A stretch of 64,000 nucleotides of DNA from Pelosinus fermentans DSM 17108 (GTDB taxonomy: Bacteria > Bacillota > Negativicutes > DSM-13327). Shown piece by piece: positions 1 through 7,669 of the stretch. The position numbers and the translations under genes were made by a program. Positions within the stretch are counted from its first letter, which is position 1. Each line of letters begins with the position of its first letter. Under the pieces are notes generated by a model. It saw only the letters and a program-made list of their open reading frames with translations, was not told the origin of the DNA and did not search any database. The stretch lies in NCBI RefSeq assembly GCF_000271485.2, contig NZ_AKVN02000001.1, positions 1,182,001 through 1,246,000 on the forward strand, given 5' to 3'.

Positions 1-1
1 G

Positions 2-838
2 CAGAAGCTGCAAAACGCTGGCAAAGATGTAGTTCAGATCAATAATCGTCTGCGGGATGCGGCAAAGCGCAAACTACAGCTGTTAAATGTGCCAGACAGT
101 GAGATTGCTCATCTGGAACATACCCGAACACCCAAGGATCATATGATCATCTATGCCCAGTTTGGCGGCACGGTTTTGGAAAAACAGCTGCTGCCAGGAG
201 CATTCATTATGCCGGGGGATAAAATGTACAGTTTATCGGATTTATCCACTCTTTGGCTGTATATCGATATTTATGAAAAGGATATAGCAGGCATTAAACT
301 AGGTCAAAGAGTTGCAGTGACCAGTGGTGCCTATCCGGGAGAAGCTTTTAGCGGACAAGTGACCTTTATTAATCCGGTGCTGGATGATGCCACCAGAACA
401 GTGAAAGTTCGGGTGGAGATGAGTAATCCTGGGGGCAGGCTGAAGCCCAATATGTTTGTTAATGCCAATGTTCAACTGCCTTTAGGGGACAGCGTGGTGA
501 TACCGGAATCCAGCATATTAGACTCCGGCAGCCGTAAGATTGTTTTTGTCGCTCAAAGTGAAGATACATTTGTTAAACGGGATGTAGTCACGGGGCAATA
601 TGCTGATGGCTATGTTCAAATTTTCTCTGGACTGCAGGCAGGTGAAACAGTAGTCACAGCCGCCACTTTCCTCATTGATTCCCAAACGAAATTAGGCAGC
701 TTTGGCTCTCATGCCGGTCACGGTGGCGGGGCCGCTAAAGAGACGAGCGCACCAGCACCTGTGAATGGTACAAATAGCGGCGCGGCTGCTCCGGCACCTG
801 CTTCCGGGAGTGAACACAGCGGCCATGGTGGTCAGTAA
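2..838 (+). CDS. RND efflux periplasmic adaptor subunit (CusB-like), 5' end outside window
   Basis: The frame is open to the left edge, so the N-terminus is missing; a GTG at 89 is internal. The protein is a membrane-fusion adaptor that links an inner-membrane RND pump to an outer-membrane channel. Visible are the end of the alpha-hairpin/lipoyl region, the beta-barrel segment (WLYIDIYEKDIAGIKLGQ and following) and the membrane-proximal domain (VVIPESSILDSG). The last ~40 residues are rich in His, Gly, Ala and Pro (HAGHGG, SGHGG), as in adaptors for Cu/Ag export. It ends 11 bp before the pump gene, so the two are cotranscribed. The family is clear; the metal is inferred from the partner and the His-rich tail. 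Confidence 0.85.
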   Translation, partial: QKLQNAGKDVVQINNRLRDAAKRKLQLLNVPDSEIAHLEHTRTPKDHMIIYAQFGGTVLEKQLLPGAFIMPGDKMYSLSDLSTLWLYIDIYEKDIAGIKLGQRVAVTSGAYPGEAFSGQVTFINPVLDDATRTVKVRVEMSNPGGRLKPNMFVNANVQLPLGDSVVIPESSILDSGSRKIVFVAQSEDTFVKRDVVTGQYADGYVQIFSGLQAGETVVTAATFLIDSQTKLGSFGSHAGHGGGAAKETSAPAPVNGTNSGAAAPAPASGSEHSGHGGQ

Positions 839-849
839 GGAGGGGCAAC

Positions 850-3800
850 ATGCTGAATCAATTAATCGAATTTTCCTTGAAAAACCGCGTGATTATTCTG
901 GTATTATCTGCACTAGTCATTGTCTGGGGAATCTTCGTTGTACGGGATACCCCCATCGATGCTTTTCCTGATCTGAGTGAAAATCAGGTGCTTGTCTCGG
1001 CAGACTGGATGGGGCGTGGACCTCAGGAAATCCAGGACCAAGTCACGTATCCATTAGAGACTGCCTTGCGTGGGCTGCCTAAGGTGAAAGAAGTGCGCTC
1101 GGCTTCCTCATTCGGGATGTCGCTTATAACCGTCATCTTTGAAGACGGTGTAGAGCCTTACTTTGCCCGTCAAGTCGTAAATGAAAAAGTCCAGCAAGCC
1201 ATTCCTCAATTGCCCCGGGGTGTGCAGCCAGCCTTAGGACCAGTCAGCACGCCGATGGGGCAGGTATTCATGTATACCATAGAAAGCGATCGTCATAATC
1301 TGGCAGATCTGCGTACGGTTGAGGATTTTACCATCAAGCAGCAGCTCAGTGCGGTGCCGGGAGTTGCGGAAGTGGCCAGCATCGGCGGTTATGTGATGCA
1401 GTATCAAATCAATCTTGATCCTCATCTTCTGCAAAACTACCGGATTACTTTCAACCAGGTATTTGGTGCTCTTGGTGCCAACAACGCTAATATTGGTGCG
1501 AAGGTTGTCGAGCAAAACGGTCAGGAATTTATTATTCGCGGGTTGGGATTAATCCAATCTCCAGATGATATTAAGAATATTGTGATCTCGCAAAATAACA
1601 ATGTACCCATTTACATCAAGGATGTAGCCAACGTAACTGCTGGACCGGATTTTCGCCGGGGCGTGCTAACCAAATCTGGTTATGAAGCGGCTGGAGGGAT
1701 TGTGATTCAGCGCATGGGCGAAAACACCCTGGACGTGATTGATCAGGTGAAATCCAAGATTGCTGAAATCGAGCCGTCATTACCGGAAGGTATGCGGATT
1801 GTACCATTTTATGACCAGACGGATCTGGTAAAAAAAGCAGTCAATACGCTGACCCGGGCATTAATTGAAGAATTTATTTTAGTCTCTATCATTGTCATTC
1901 TCTTTTTAGGGAATGTCCGGTCCAGCCTGATCGTGACCAGTGCCATTCCCATTGGTATTTTGATTGCGCTGATTGCCATGAAACAAATTCATCTGTCGGC
2001 TAACCTAATGTCTCTTGGCGGCATTGCCATTGGAATTGGTGTCATGACAGATGCTGCGATTGTTATGGTGGAAAATATTTATCGCCATTTGGCGGAGGAC
2101 GGCGGGCGGCGCAGCATTGTGGATGTGACCCTGGAAGCGGCAAAGGAAGTAGCCGCACCTATCTTCTTTTCCATTACGATTATCATTGTTACCTTCCTGC
2201 CCGTATTTACGATGACTGGGACAGAGGGCAAGATGTATACCCCAATGGCCTGGGCGAAATCCTTTGCCATGAGCGGGTCACTGCTGCTGGCTTTCACTTT
2301 GGTGCCTGTGTTGTGCACTTTGCTGCTCAAAGGGAAAATTCAGGAAAAGGATACCTGGATTGTTGCCAAACTGCATCGATGGTATGTACCGACTTTGAAA
2401 TCAGTACTAAAACACAGTAAAATCACGATTAGTATCGCCGTCGTCGTAATGCTGGCCGGATTTTCTCTGCTGCCTTTCATTGGCACTACCTTCATGCCGG
2501 AATTGGATGAAGGAACGTTTCTGGTCATGCCGACCATGCTGCCCAGCGTGTCCTTAACTGAGGCGCTTGAAGCGGCTAAAACCATGGATAAAGTCATCAT
2601 GGATATCCCGGAAATCGACATGTCTGTAGGGAAGGTTGGTCGTGCTGAGTCGGCTATGGACCCGGCACCGATTAGTATGATTGAAACGATTGTCACACTA
2701 AAACCGAAAGAGCAATGGCGGGACGGCATGACAAAACAAAAAATTGAACAAGAAATGATGGTTAAACTTGCCAATATGCCTGGGCTTAATTTTGCCTTTA
2801 CCCAGCCTATTGCCGGACGGTTGTCCATGCTGACAACGGGAGTTCGTACGGAACTAGGTATTAAACTTTATGGAGAAGACCTGCAGGTACTGCAGCAAAA
2901 AGCCTTCGATATTGAAAAGGCACTGGCTGCTGTGCCAGGAGTCAGTGATCTGCTGGCGGAACGAGTTTTTGGCGCTTCCTATCTAGAGATTCAAGTTAAC
3001 CGGGAAAAAGCGGCCCGATATGGTCTTAACATTGCTGATGTGGAGGATGCCATTGAATTGGCAGTAGGAGGTAAAAATGCCACTACTACCATTGAAGGAC
3101 GCAAGCGCTTTAACGTCCTGGTGCGTTACAATCGGGAAAATCGGGAATCCATTGATGCAATGGAGAATATTCTCATTCCAGTAACGACTGGCGGTGCGTC
3201 GGCAAAAAGCAGCGGCGGAATGGACCCGGGTATGGGTGGCGGCGCAACTGCTGCAGCGGCACCGGCTAGCGGTGCTTATGTACAGCTTGGTGAAGTAGCC
3301 CAGTTCCAGGTCGTGGACGGTCCATCGATGATCAGCAGTGAAAATGGGGTCTATCGAATGATTGTTCAGATGAATACCCGGGGACGGGATGTGGTAAGTT
3401 TTGTGAATGAGGCCAACCAAGTCATTAAGGAAAAAGTCGACTTGCCTCCGGGTTATTCTTTAAAGTGGACTGGTCAGTATGAAAATCAGCAGCGGGCGAA
3501 AGATCGACTTTCTTTAGTAGTGCCGGCGGTTATCGTACTCACATTCTTCTTGCTTTATATGACCTTTAAGTCTGCCAGCGATGCTTTCCTCATTTTGATG
3601 AACATTCCCTTCTCTTTAGTGGGTGGTATTGTAGCTATGTATGTTACTGGCACCTACATGACAGTAGCTGCAGCTGTCGGTTTTATTGCTCTCTTTGGAA
3701 TTGCTGTGCAAAATGGGGTCATCATGGTTACCTATATTAAACATCTGCGGGATCACCGAACCTTGGAAGAAGCTATCACCGAGGGTGCATTTACCCGCTT

Positions 3801-4032
3801 GCGCCCGGTTATGATTACCGCATTGGTTGCGAGTTTAGGATTATTTCCATTACTCTTTGCCACAGGGACTGGTGCCGAGGTACAGCGGCCAATGGCTACC
3901 GTTGTTGTTGGGGGATTGGTTACTTCCACCATATTGACATTGATCGTGCTGCCTTGCATCTATCTGGTGTGGAACCAATGGCAAGAGCGCAGGAATTCAG
4001 CTATTTCTAGCAAATCCCATACTACTGAGTAG
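850..4032 (+). CDS. cusA: Heavy-metal RND efflux pump, CusA-like
   Basis: 1060-residue inner-membrane proton-driven exporter with the usual RND layout: TM1, a large periplasmic loop, TM2-7, a second loop and TM8-12. The TM4 segment near residue 400 reads GIGVMTDAAIVMVEN, resembling the Cu(I)/Ag(I) branch rather than the Zn/Co (Czc) branch. Segments matching the three Met ligands of E. coli CusA seem present (LVMP, ISMIE, LSMLTTG); this is from memory of the family. A Gly/Ala/Met-rich insertion lies in the second periplasmic loop around residues 790-815. The ATG follows an AAGGAGGGG ribosome site. Copper/silver is the likeliest substrate; the symbol denotes family resemblance. Confidence 0.85.
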   Translation: MLNQLIEFSLKNRVIILVLSALVIVWGIFVVRDTPIDAFPDLSENQVLVSADWMGRGPQEIQDQVTYPLETALRGLPKVKEVRSASSFGMSLITVIFEDGVEPYFARQVVNEKVQQAIPQLPRGVQPALGPVSTPMGQVFMYTIESDRHNLADLRTVEDFTIKQQLSAVPGVAEVASIGGYVMQYQINLDPHLLQNYRITFNQVFGALGANNANIGAKVVEQNGQEFIIRGLGLIQSPDDIKNIVISQNNNVPIYIKDVANVTAGPDFRRGVLTKSGYEAAGGIVIQRMGENTLDVIDQVKSKIAEIEPSLPEGMRIVPFYDQTDLVKKAVNTLTRALIEEFILVSIIVILFLGNVRSSLIVTSAIPIGILIALIAMKQIHLSANLMSLGGIAIGIGVMTDAAIVMVENIYRHLAEDGGRRSIVDVTLEAAKEVAAPIFFSITIIIVTFLPVFTMTGTEGKMYTPMAWAKSFAMSGSLLLAFTLVPVLCTLLLKGKIQEKDTWIVAKLHRWYVPTLKSVLKHSKITISIAVVVMLAGFSLLPFIGTTFMPELDEGTFLVMPTMLPSVSLTEALEAAKTMDKVIMDIPEIDMSVGKVGRAESAMDPAPISMIETIVTLKPKEQWRDGMTKQKIEQEMMVKLANMPGLNFAFTQPIAGRLSMLTTGVRTELGIKLYGEDLQVLQQKAFDIEKALAAVPGVSDLLAERVFGASYLEIQVNREKAARYGLNIADVEDAIELAVGGKNATTTIEGRKRFNVLVRYNRENRESIDAMENILIPVTTGGASAKSSGGMDPGMGGGATAAAAPASGAYVQLGEVAQFQVVDGPSMISSENGVYRMIVQMNTRGRDVVSFVNEANQVIKEKVDLPPGYSLKWTGQYENQQRAKDRLSLVVPAVIVLTFFLLYMTFKSASDAFLILMNIPFSLVGGIVAMYVTGTYMTVAAAVGFIALFGIAVQNGVIMVTYIKHLRDHRTLEEAITEGAFTRLRPVMITALVASLGLFPLLFATGTGAEVQRPMATVVVGGLVTSTILTLIVLPCIYLVWNQWQERRNSAISSKSHTTE

Positions 4033-4055
4033 AGGCCATTAATGACAAGAGCAAA

Positions 4056-4085
4056 GCTGTGGTGGGGTAAATGCTTCACCACAGC
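4056..4085 (+). other. Intergenic hairpin after the pump gene
   Basis: A perfect 9-bp stem (GCTGTGGTG / CACCACAGC) with a 12-nt loop lies between the pump and lipoprotein genes. No T-run follows, so it is more likely an mRNA processing or stability hairpin, or a weak attenuator, than a full terminator. Confidence 0.5.
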
Positions 4086-4130
4086 AAACAGGAAATATAA
4101 AAACAATGACAATATTGGAGGTTTTAGATT

Positions 4131-4589
4131 ATGAAAAAAAGTAAAGTACTCTTTGCCATGCTGGCTATTATTGCAGTTATTTCTCTAGTGGCGGGGTGTG
4201 GATCGAGTGAAAAAACAACTCAGCCGACAACTGCCAGTCAAGAGCAGGCAGCTGGTCATGAAGGGCACAGCGCAGCAATGCCAAAGGAAGATCCTATGCC
4301 GATGATGAAGGATTTGGATAAATCCTTACAGGATGTGGTCAAACAAGCCAAGGCTGGACAGACGATGGATGCGCAAAAGAGTGCAGCACAACTCGTCAGT
4401 ACTGTGGAAAAAATTGTGCCTCATATGATGGATGCCAATTTAAAAGACAGTTTGCGCAAAGCGGCAGGTGACATCAAAAATACTGTTAACGCCGGAAAAA
4501 TGGACCCGAGTGCCATTGAAGGTAAAGTAAAGACCATGCAGGAGATTATGAAATCAACGACATCCCACTTACAGACCATGCAGCACTAA
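4131..4589 (+). CDS. Small lipoprotein linked to metal efflux
   Basis: 152 residues. Begins with a lipoprotein signal (MKKSKVLFAML... with lipobox LVAGC, Cys at about residue 23). A Gln/Thr linker and a His/Met stretch (GHEGHSAAMPKEDPMPMM) follow, which could bind soft metals. The rest is a predicted helical domain (QDVVKQAKAGQTMDAQKSAA). No family was recognised. Position directly after the CusBA-type genes, and the His/Met residues, suggest a periplasmic metal-binding accessory; this is inference. The ATG is preceded by a good GGAGG. Confidence 0.75.
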   Translation: MKKSKVLFAMLAIIAVISLVAGCGSSEKTTQPTTASQEQAAGHEGHSAAMPKEDPMPMMKDLDKSLQDVVKQAKAGQTMDAQKSAAQLVSTVEKIVPHMMDANLKDSLRKAAGDIKNTVNAGKMDPSAIEGKVKTMQEIMKSTTSHLQTMQH

Positions 4590-4618
4590 AAAAGTTGTCT
4601 GGGGAGGAGAAGTCGAGC

Positions 4619-5182
4619 ATGAAAAAATGGATAGCTTTACTATGTATCGGAATTGTTTTTAATAGCACAGGAGTGGTTCAGGCTTCTCCAATCTCTGGCT
4701 ATAGCCAGTTTATGCAGTCACTGGATTCCATAGTAGCAGGTGCTGTTATGCCGATAGCGGATGAGCAGCACCTGGCAGCTCGATCTTCGATTTCACCTAT
4801 GGTGCTGCCGGGTCAAGCAGCACGACTATTGGCTGTTGCCAGTGGCATGCTTGGCCAGTCGGTAGTGTGGGGAGGAGCTTCACCAGCCCAGGGGTTTGAC
4901 TGCTCCGGATTGGTGCAATATGTGTACCGGCAAGGGGGAATCAATTTGCCTCGTACTGCCGATCTACAGTTTTTAGTTGGCAGAAGCGTGCCGCCAGCTT
5001 CCCTGCAGCCAGGAGATTTAGTGTATTTTACTACCTATGAACCAGGCGCATCTCATGTAGGAATTTTTATCGGCAGGGACAAATTTATTCATACCTCTTT
5101 TTCAAAAGGTGTCGTCGCCATTGGTGACATGAATGATTCTTATTTTGTGCAGCGCTATTATGGTGCAAAGCGTGTGCTCTAA
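4619..5182 (+). CDS. Secreted NlpC/P60 family cell-wall hydrolase
   Basis: 187 residues, starting at ATG 4619 after a GGGGAGGAG ribosome site (a TTG at 4595 lies upstream of that site and is unlikely). A signal peptide (MKKWIALLCIGIVFNSTG) is followed by a C-terminal NlpC/P60 domain with the catalytic Cys in FDCSG (Cys95), His in SHVG (His146) and a third residue in FIHTS (His158). Members are gamma-D-glutamyl-diaminopimelate endopeptidases acting on peptidoglycan. It lies 30 bp after the lipoprotein gene and ends at a strong terminator, so it closes the efflux operon. Its link to metal export is unexplained. Confidence 0.85.
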   Translation: MKKWIALLCIGIVFNSTGVVQASPISGYSQFMQSLDSIVAGAVMPIADEQHLAARSSISPMVLPGQAARLLAVASGMLGQSVVWGGASPAQGFDCSGLVQYVYRQGGINLPRTADLQFLVGRSVPPASLQPGDLVYFTTYEPGASHVGIFIGRDKFIHTSFSKGVVAIGDMNDSYFVQRYYGAKRVL

Positions 5183-5196
5183 AGAAGATATAAAGA

Positions 5197-5227
5197 AACC
5201 ACTCTATCGATTATGATAGAGTGGTTT
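5197..5227. terminator. Bidirectional intrinsic terminator
   Basis: Hairpin AACCACTCTATC / GATAGAGTGGTT with a 6-nt loop, flanked by A-run and T-run. It serves the efflux operon on + and the convergent repeat-protein gene on -. Confidence 0.85.
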
Positions 5228-5247
5228 TTATGTATAGAAATTTATGT

Positions 5248-5874
5248 TTATTGCTTAGAAACACCATCAATTCTAGTGTGAACTACATCATCCTCAATCC
5301 AGCCTTCCACCGTATGACCGCCGATGATCTTTTTACTATAGTGTGTAGGATTGTGATCAATCACTGTATATTGCCGGCTGTTGCTGCTTCCGCTTGCAAT
5401 TGTTTCAAGATCTTTATTGATGGTATAGGAATTGGTGATAACTCCGTCAACTTTGGTACTGACAACGCTATCGTTAGCCCATGATTCCACGGTATGATTG
5501 CCCACAGCTTTTTTATTATAATGGGTAGGATTGTGGTCGATTACCGTATAGCTTCGGCTGTTTTTGCTTCCGCTTATGATTGTTTTAAGATCTTTATTGA
5601 TAGTATAAGATTTAGTGACACCGTCAATTCTGGTACTGACGATATCATTTTTAACCCAGCTCTCCATTGTACGACCGCCGACTATCTGTTTATTATAAAG
5701 AGTTGGATTATGATCAATTGTGGCATATTGCCGACTGTTCTCACTGCCGCTGATGATCGTTTCAATGCCCGGCTTAATTGGGTTTATTTCCGGAAGAATT
5801 TCATTAGCGGAAACCATATTCACCCCCATTGTATTTAGTAGCAATAAGGATGCAGTTATAAAAGTTTTTTTCAT
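5248..5874 (-). CDS. Secreted protein made of three ~60-residue tandem repeats
   Basis: 208 residues from the ATG at 5874, which follows GGAGGG; upstream in-frame codons have no ribosome site. After a Sec signal (MKKTFITASLLLLNTMG) and a short linker come three repeats of about 59, 60 and 52 residues. Each contains GS.NSR.Y, IDHNPT.Y, H/RT.E.W and DGV; the first two end in SYTINKDL. No family was recognised. Acidic/aromatic repeats in a small exported protein suggest a surface or periplasmic binding or structural role, but nothing catalytic is visible. Monocistronic, convergent with the NlpC/P60 gene. Its promoter carries four 11-bp-spaced half sites typical of an OmpR/PhoB-type regulator. 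Confidence 0.8.
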   Translation of the reverse strand: MKKTFITASLLLLNTMGVNMVSANEILPEINPIKPGIETIISGSENSRQYATIDHNPTLYNKQIVGGRTMESWVKNDIVSTRIDGVTKSYTINKDLKTIISGSKNSRSYTVIDHNPTHYNKKAVGNHTVESWANDSVVSTKVDGVITNSYTINKDLETIASGSSNSRQYTVIDHNPTHYSKKIIGGHTVEGWIEDDVVHTRIDGVSKQ

Positions 5875-5905
5875 TTTAATTTCCCTCCTAAATCGTATTA
5901 CCAAT

Positions 5906-5960
5906 ATAATACACAAGTTAAATGAATATCTAGTGAAGGATTTGTGAAGAACTTGTGTTA
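5906..5960 (-). promoter_or_regulatory. Promoter with four 11-bp-spaced half sites (OmpR/PhoB-type)
   Basis: Read on the minus strand, CTTCAC-like hexamers recur at exactly 11-bp steps. On the plus strand they are ATGAAT at 5922, GTGAAG at 5933, GTGAAG at 5944 and GTGTTA at 5955. The promoter-proximal half site ends 10 bp before a minus-strand TATTAT (5906-5911). This is the layout of OmpR/PhoB-family activated promoters lacking a good -35. It drives the three-repeat secreted protein. Confidence 0.55.
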
Positions 5961-6035
5961 TTCTTAAAAACCATAGAATCTTCATAAGAAATCCACAATC
6001 TTTGTTTATAATAAGGATGTAGGATATAAATAAAA

Positions 6036-6095
6036 GTAGTCTCTTGGAATGTTTCATTTGGGACGCAAAGGATAGATTTGTTTTTCCGAGAGTAC
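6036..6095. repeat. Short degenerate copy of the ~140-bp MITE-like element
   Basis: Starts GTAGTCTCT and shares TTTCATTTGGGACGCAAAGGAT with the full elements at 16758 and 38639 (with small differences), then ends GAGAGTAC. It lacks the central palindrome and looks internally deleted. It lies just upstream of the small secreted protein gene. Confidence 0.5.
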
Positions 6096-6114
6096 ACTTA
6101 ACAGGAGGTTGACA

Positions 6115-6393
6115 ATGAAAAAGAAAATGTTAATTATAACAGCACTAGCAGCATTGATTGCGGTGCCAGTTTTCGCGGCTGCCAATGATCAGGCTAAGGA
6201 GCAGTGCGGGCCGGCAAATGGCAATCATCAGCAGATGATACAGCAAGCTGTGACAGACGGTACTATTTCCAGCAACGAGGCTGCGACCTTAAATGAAAGC
6301 ATGGAAAAAGTGGCTCCTATTATGGAGAAAATCAGGAAAAATCGTGGAATGATGCAAAGCGCCGGCAATGACGCAGCGGAAAGCTGCAAATAG
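6115..6393 (+). CDS. Small secreted protein
   Basis: 92 residues from ATG 6115, 6 nt after AGGAGG (the TTG at 6109 abuts the ribosome site and is rejected). Signal peptide MKKKMLIITALAALIAVPVFA, then a mature part of ~70 residues with two Cys and a helical segment (IQQAVTDGTISSNEAATLNES) resembling the V.DGTIT.EQ segment of the secreted protein at 56862. This DGTI-acidic-EA pattern recalls the short helical repeats of DUF2680-like exported proteins, but the assignment is loose. Likely envelope-located; function unknown. Confidence 0.7.
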   Translation: MKKKMLIITALAALIAVPVFAAANDQAKEQCGPANGNHQQMIQQAVTDGTISSNEAATLNESMEKVAPIMEKIRKNRGMMQSAGNDAAESCK

Positions 6394-6402
6394 AGGAATA
6401 GA

Positions 6403-6446
6403 AAAATCCCTGCCAAATTCTAAGATGAATATGGCAGGGATTTTTC
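6403..6446. terminator. Intrinsic terminator
   Basis: AAATCCCTGCCA / TGGCAGGGATTT stem with a ~15-nt loop followed by TTCT. It lies between the convergent secreted-protein gene and rnk and can serve both. Confidence 0.85.
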
Positions 6447-6477
6447 TATTTCTATAACAAATAAGTCCTTATATCTG

Positions 6478-6891
6478 TTATAGTTCAAAATTACCGCTAG
6501 ACTCAGGTTGGAAAAGAATTTTATCCACTTTCAACCTTAAGATGCCGTTGGGAATTTTCCAATCCAGTGTATCCCCGACCCGGTATCCTAAGATCGCTGT
6601 CCCGATAGGTGCCAATACTGAAATTTTATCTTCGGCTATATTAGCTTCATCCGGGTACACCAAGGTATAGATCAATTCTTCATCATTATCCAAATCTTTT
6701 AATACTACCTGAGAATGCATTGTGATGACATCGGCAGGAATCTCTTCCGGCTGTGTGACAACTGCTCGTTCCAGCTCATAGGTCAGATCGTCCAGGTAGT
6801 CTTTATTACCTGGCTGAAATTCCTCTTCCAATACAATTAGCCTTTGCAGTTTCTTCTTGTCCAAATTAGTAATAAAAATTTCTTTTGAAAT
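6478..6891 (-). CDS. rnk: Nucleoside diphosphate kinase regulator (Rnk), apparent ATT start
   Basis: 137 residues if started at ATT 6891. The protein has the GreA/GreB C-terminal domain fold (PADVITMHSQVVLKDLD... SVLAPIGTAILGYRVGD...) behind a short coiled N-terminus, the layout of Rnk, which binds RNA polymerase or modulates Ndk. The first ATG-like codon, TTG at 6864, has no ribosome site and would cut off KEIFITNLD, a segment matching the N-terminal strand of known Rnk proteins (E. coli PTIIINDLD). An AAAGGAG lies 9 nt before the ATT, so initiation at AUU (as in infC) is the best reading. Family sure; start probable. Confidence 0.8.
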   Translation of the reverse strand: MSKEIFITNLDKKKLQRLIVLEEEFQPGNKDYLDDLTYELERAVVTQPEEIPADVITMHSQVVLKDLDNDEELIYTLVYPDEANIAEDKISVLAPIGTAILGYRVGDTLDWKIPNGILRLKVDKILFQPESSGNFEL

Positions 6892-6900
6892 GGTTAGCAG

Positions 6901-6907
6901 CTCCTTT
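6901..6907 (-). promoter_or_regulatory. Ribosome binding site deciding the rnk ATT start
   Basis: Minus-strand AAAGGAG, followed after 9 nt by ATT (6889-6891) in frame with rnk. No ATG, GTG or TTG lies at usable spacing; the nearest TTG is ~36 nt from it. Confidence 0.65.
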
Positions 6908-7260
6908 ATAATAAAATTTGCAGAATTAATTGATAACTTTGCATAAAGAAGATATGATTCAAAGGGAGTGTTAACTCACACTTACATAAGGTGGAGTCTT
7001 AGATCGGTTTAGTCATCGCATAAACATACAGCGACTACCGTTAATATGATAGCCGCTAATCAGATGAATTTATAAAAAGGTTAAAAACCTCTACTTCATT
7101 GTGACATATTTTGTACAATAAGTAAAGTGGTGGTCGATAGAACGGGTACCTAACTATTAAAGTATGAGAAGCAAAGAGAAATCAGTATGAATCTTCTAGG
7201 ATTGAATTTATAATAAATGTAATATAAATAGAACGATGGGTGGTAAGAGGGGGGAAAGAC
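6908..7260. other. Intergenic region without recognised gene
   Basis: Holds the rnk promoter region on - and the upstream region of the DUF5665 gene on +. The only structure seen is an imperfect hairpin at 7030-7056 (AGCG.CTA.C ... TAG.CGCT). No ORF with a ribosome site was found. Confidence 0.4.
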
Positions 7261-7599
7261 ATGGAATTGAAGAAAGGGAATGTGCCTTTAGTAGGTCCGG
7301 AGATCGAAAAGCTAGATCTTGTGAATCGGGCAGAATCTTGTGCTATTACATTACAAAAATTGGTACATCATTTAGAAGCCATACGCATTACTGAGTATTT
7401 AGAAATGTTAGAAAAACCCAAGAAAATCATTATAAATAATTTTCTGGCGGGGATTGCGCGAGGGTTGGGGATGGCTGTAGGAGCCAGTGTAATCTTTGCT
7501 ATCACAATTGAAATGCTGCGAAGGTTTGTATTGTTTAATATGTTTGGACTGGGAAGCTTCATGGCAGAATTTATGAAAATAATTGATGCACAAAAGTGA
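7261..7599 (+). CDS. DUF5665 family small membrane protein
   Basis: 112 residues from ATG 7261 after GAGGGGGG. The middle has the family block LEKPKKIIINNFLAGIARGLG followed by a hydrophobic helix (MAVGASVIFAITIEMLRRF), as in short Firmicute proteins annotated DUF5665. It probably has one membrane span. Function unknown. The asparaginase gene follows after 70 bp with no terminator, so cotranscription is possible. Confidence 0.75.
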   Translation: MELKKGNVPLVGPEIEKLDLVNRAESCAITLQKLVHHLEAIRITEYLEMLEKPKKIIINNFLAGIARGLGMAVGASVIFAITIEMLRRFVLFNMFGLGSFMAEFMKIIDAQK

Positions 7600-7669
7600 A
7601 ATCATTGCAAGACCTTGGCTTGGATGAGCAGGAAAAGGTTTTGTAAATGATTTGCAAGGGAGAAGAACC

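Noticed and set aside
5494-5838. Plus-strand ORFs opposite the three-repeat secreted protein
   Set aside because: They mirror the repeats on the other strand and have no start signals; the minus-strand protein has a signal peptide and ribosome site.
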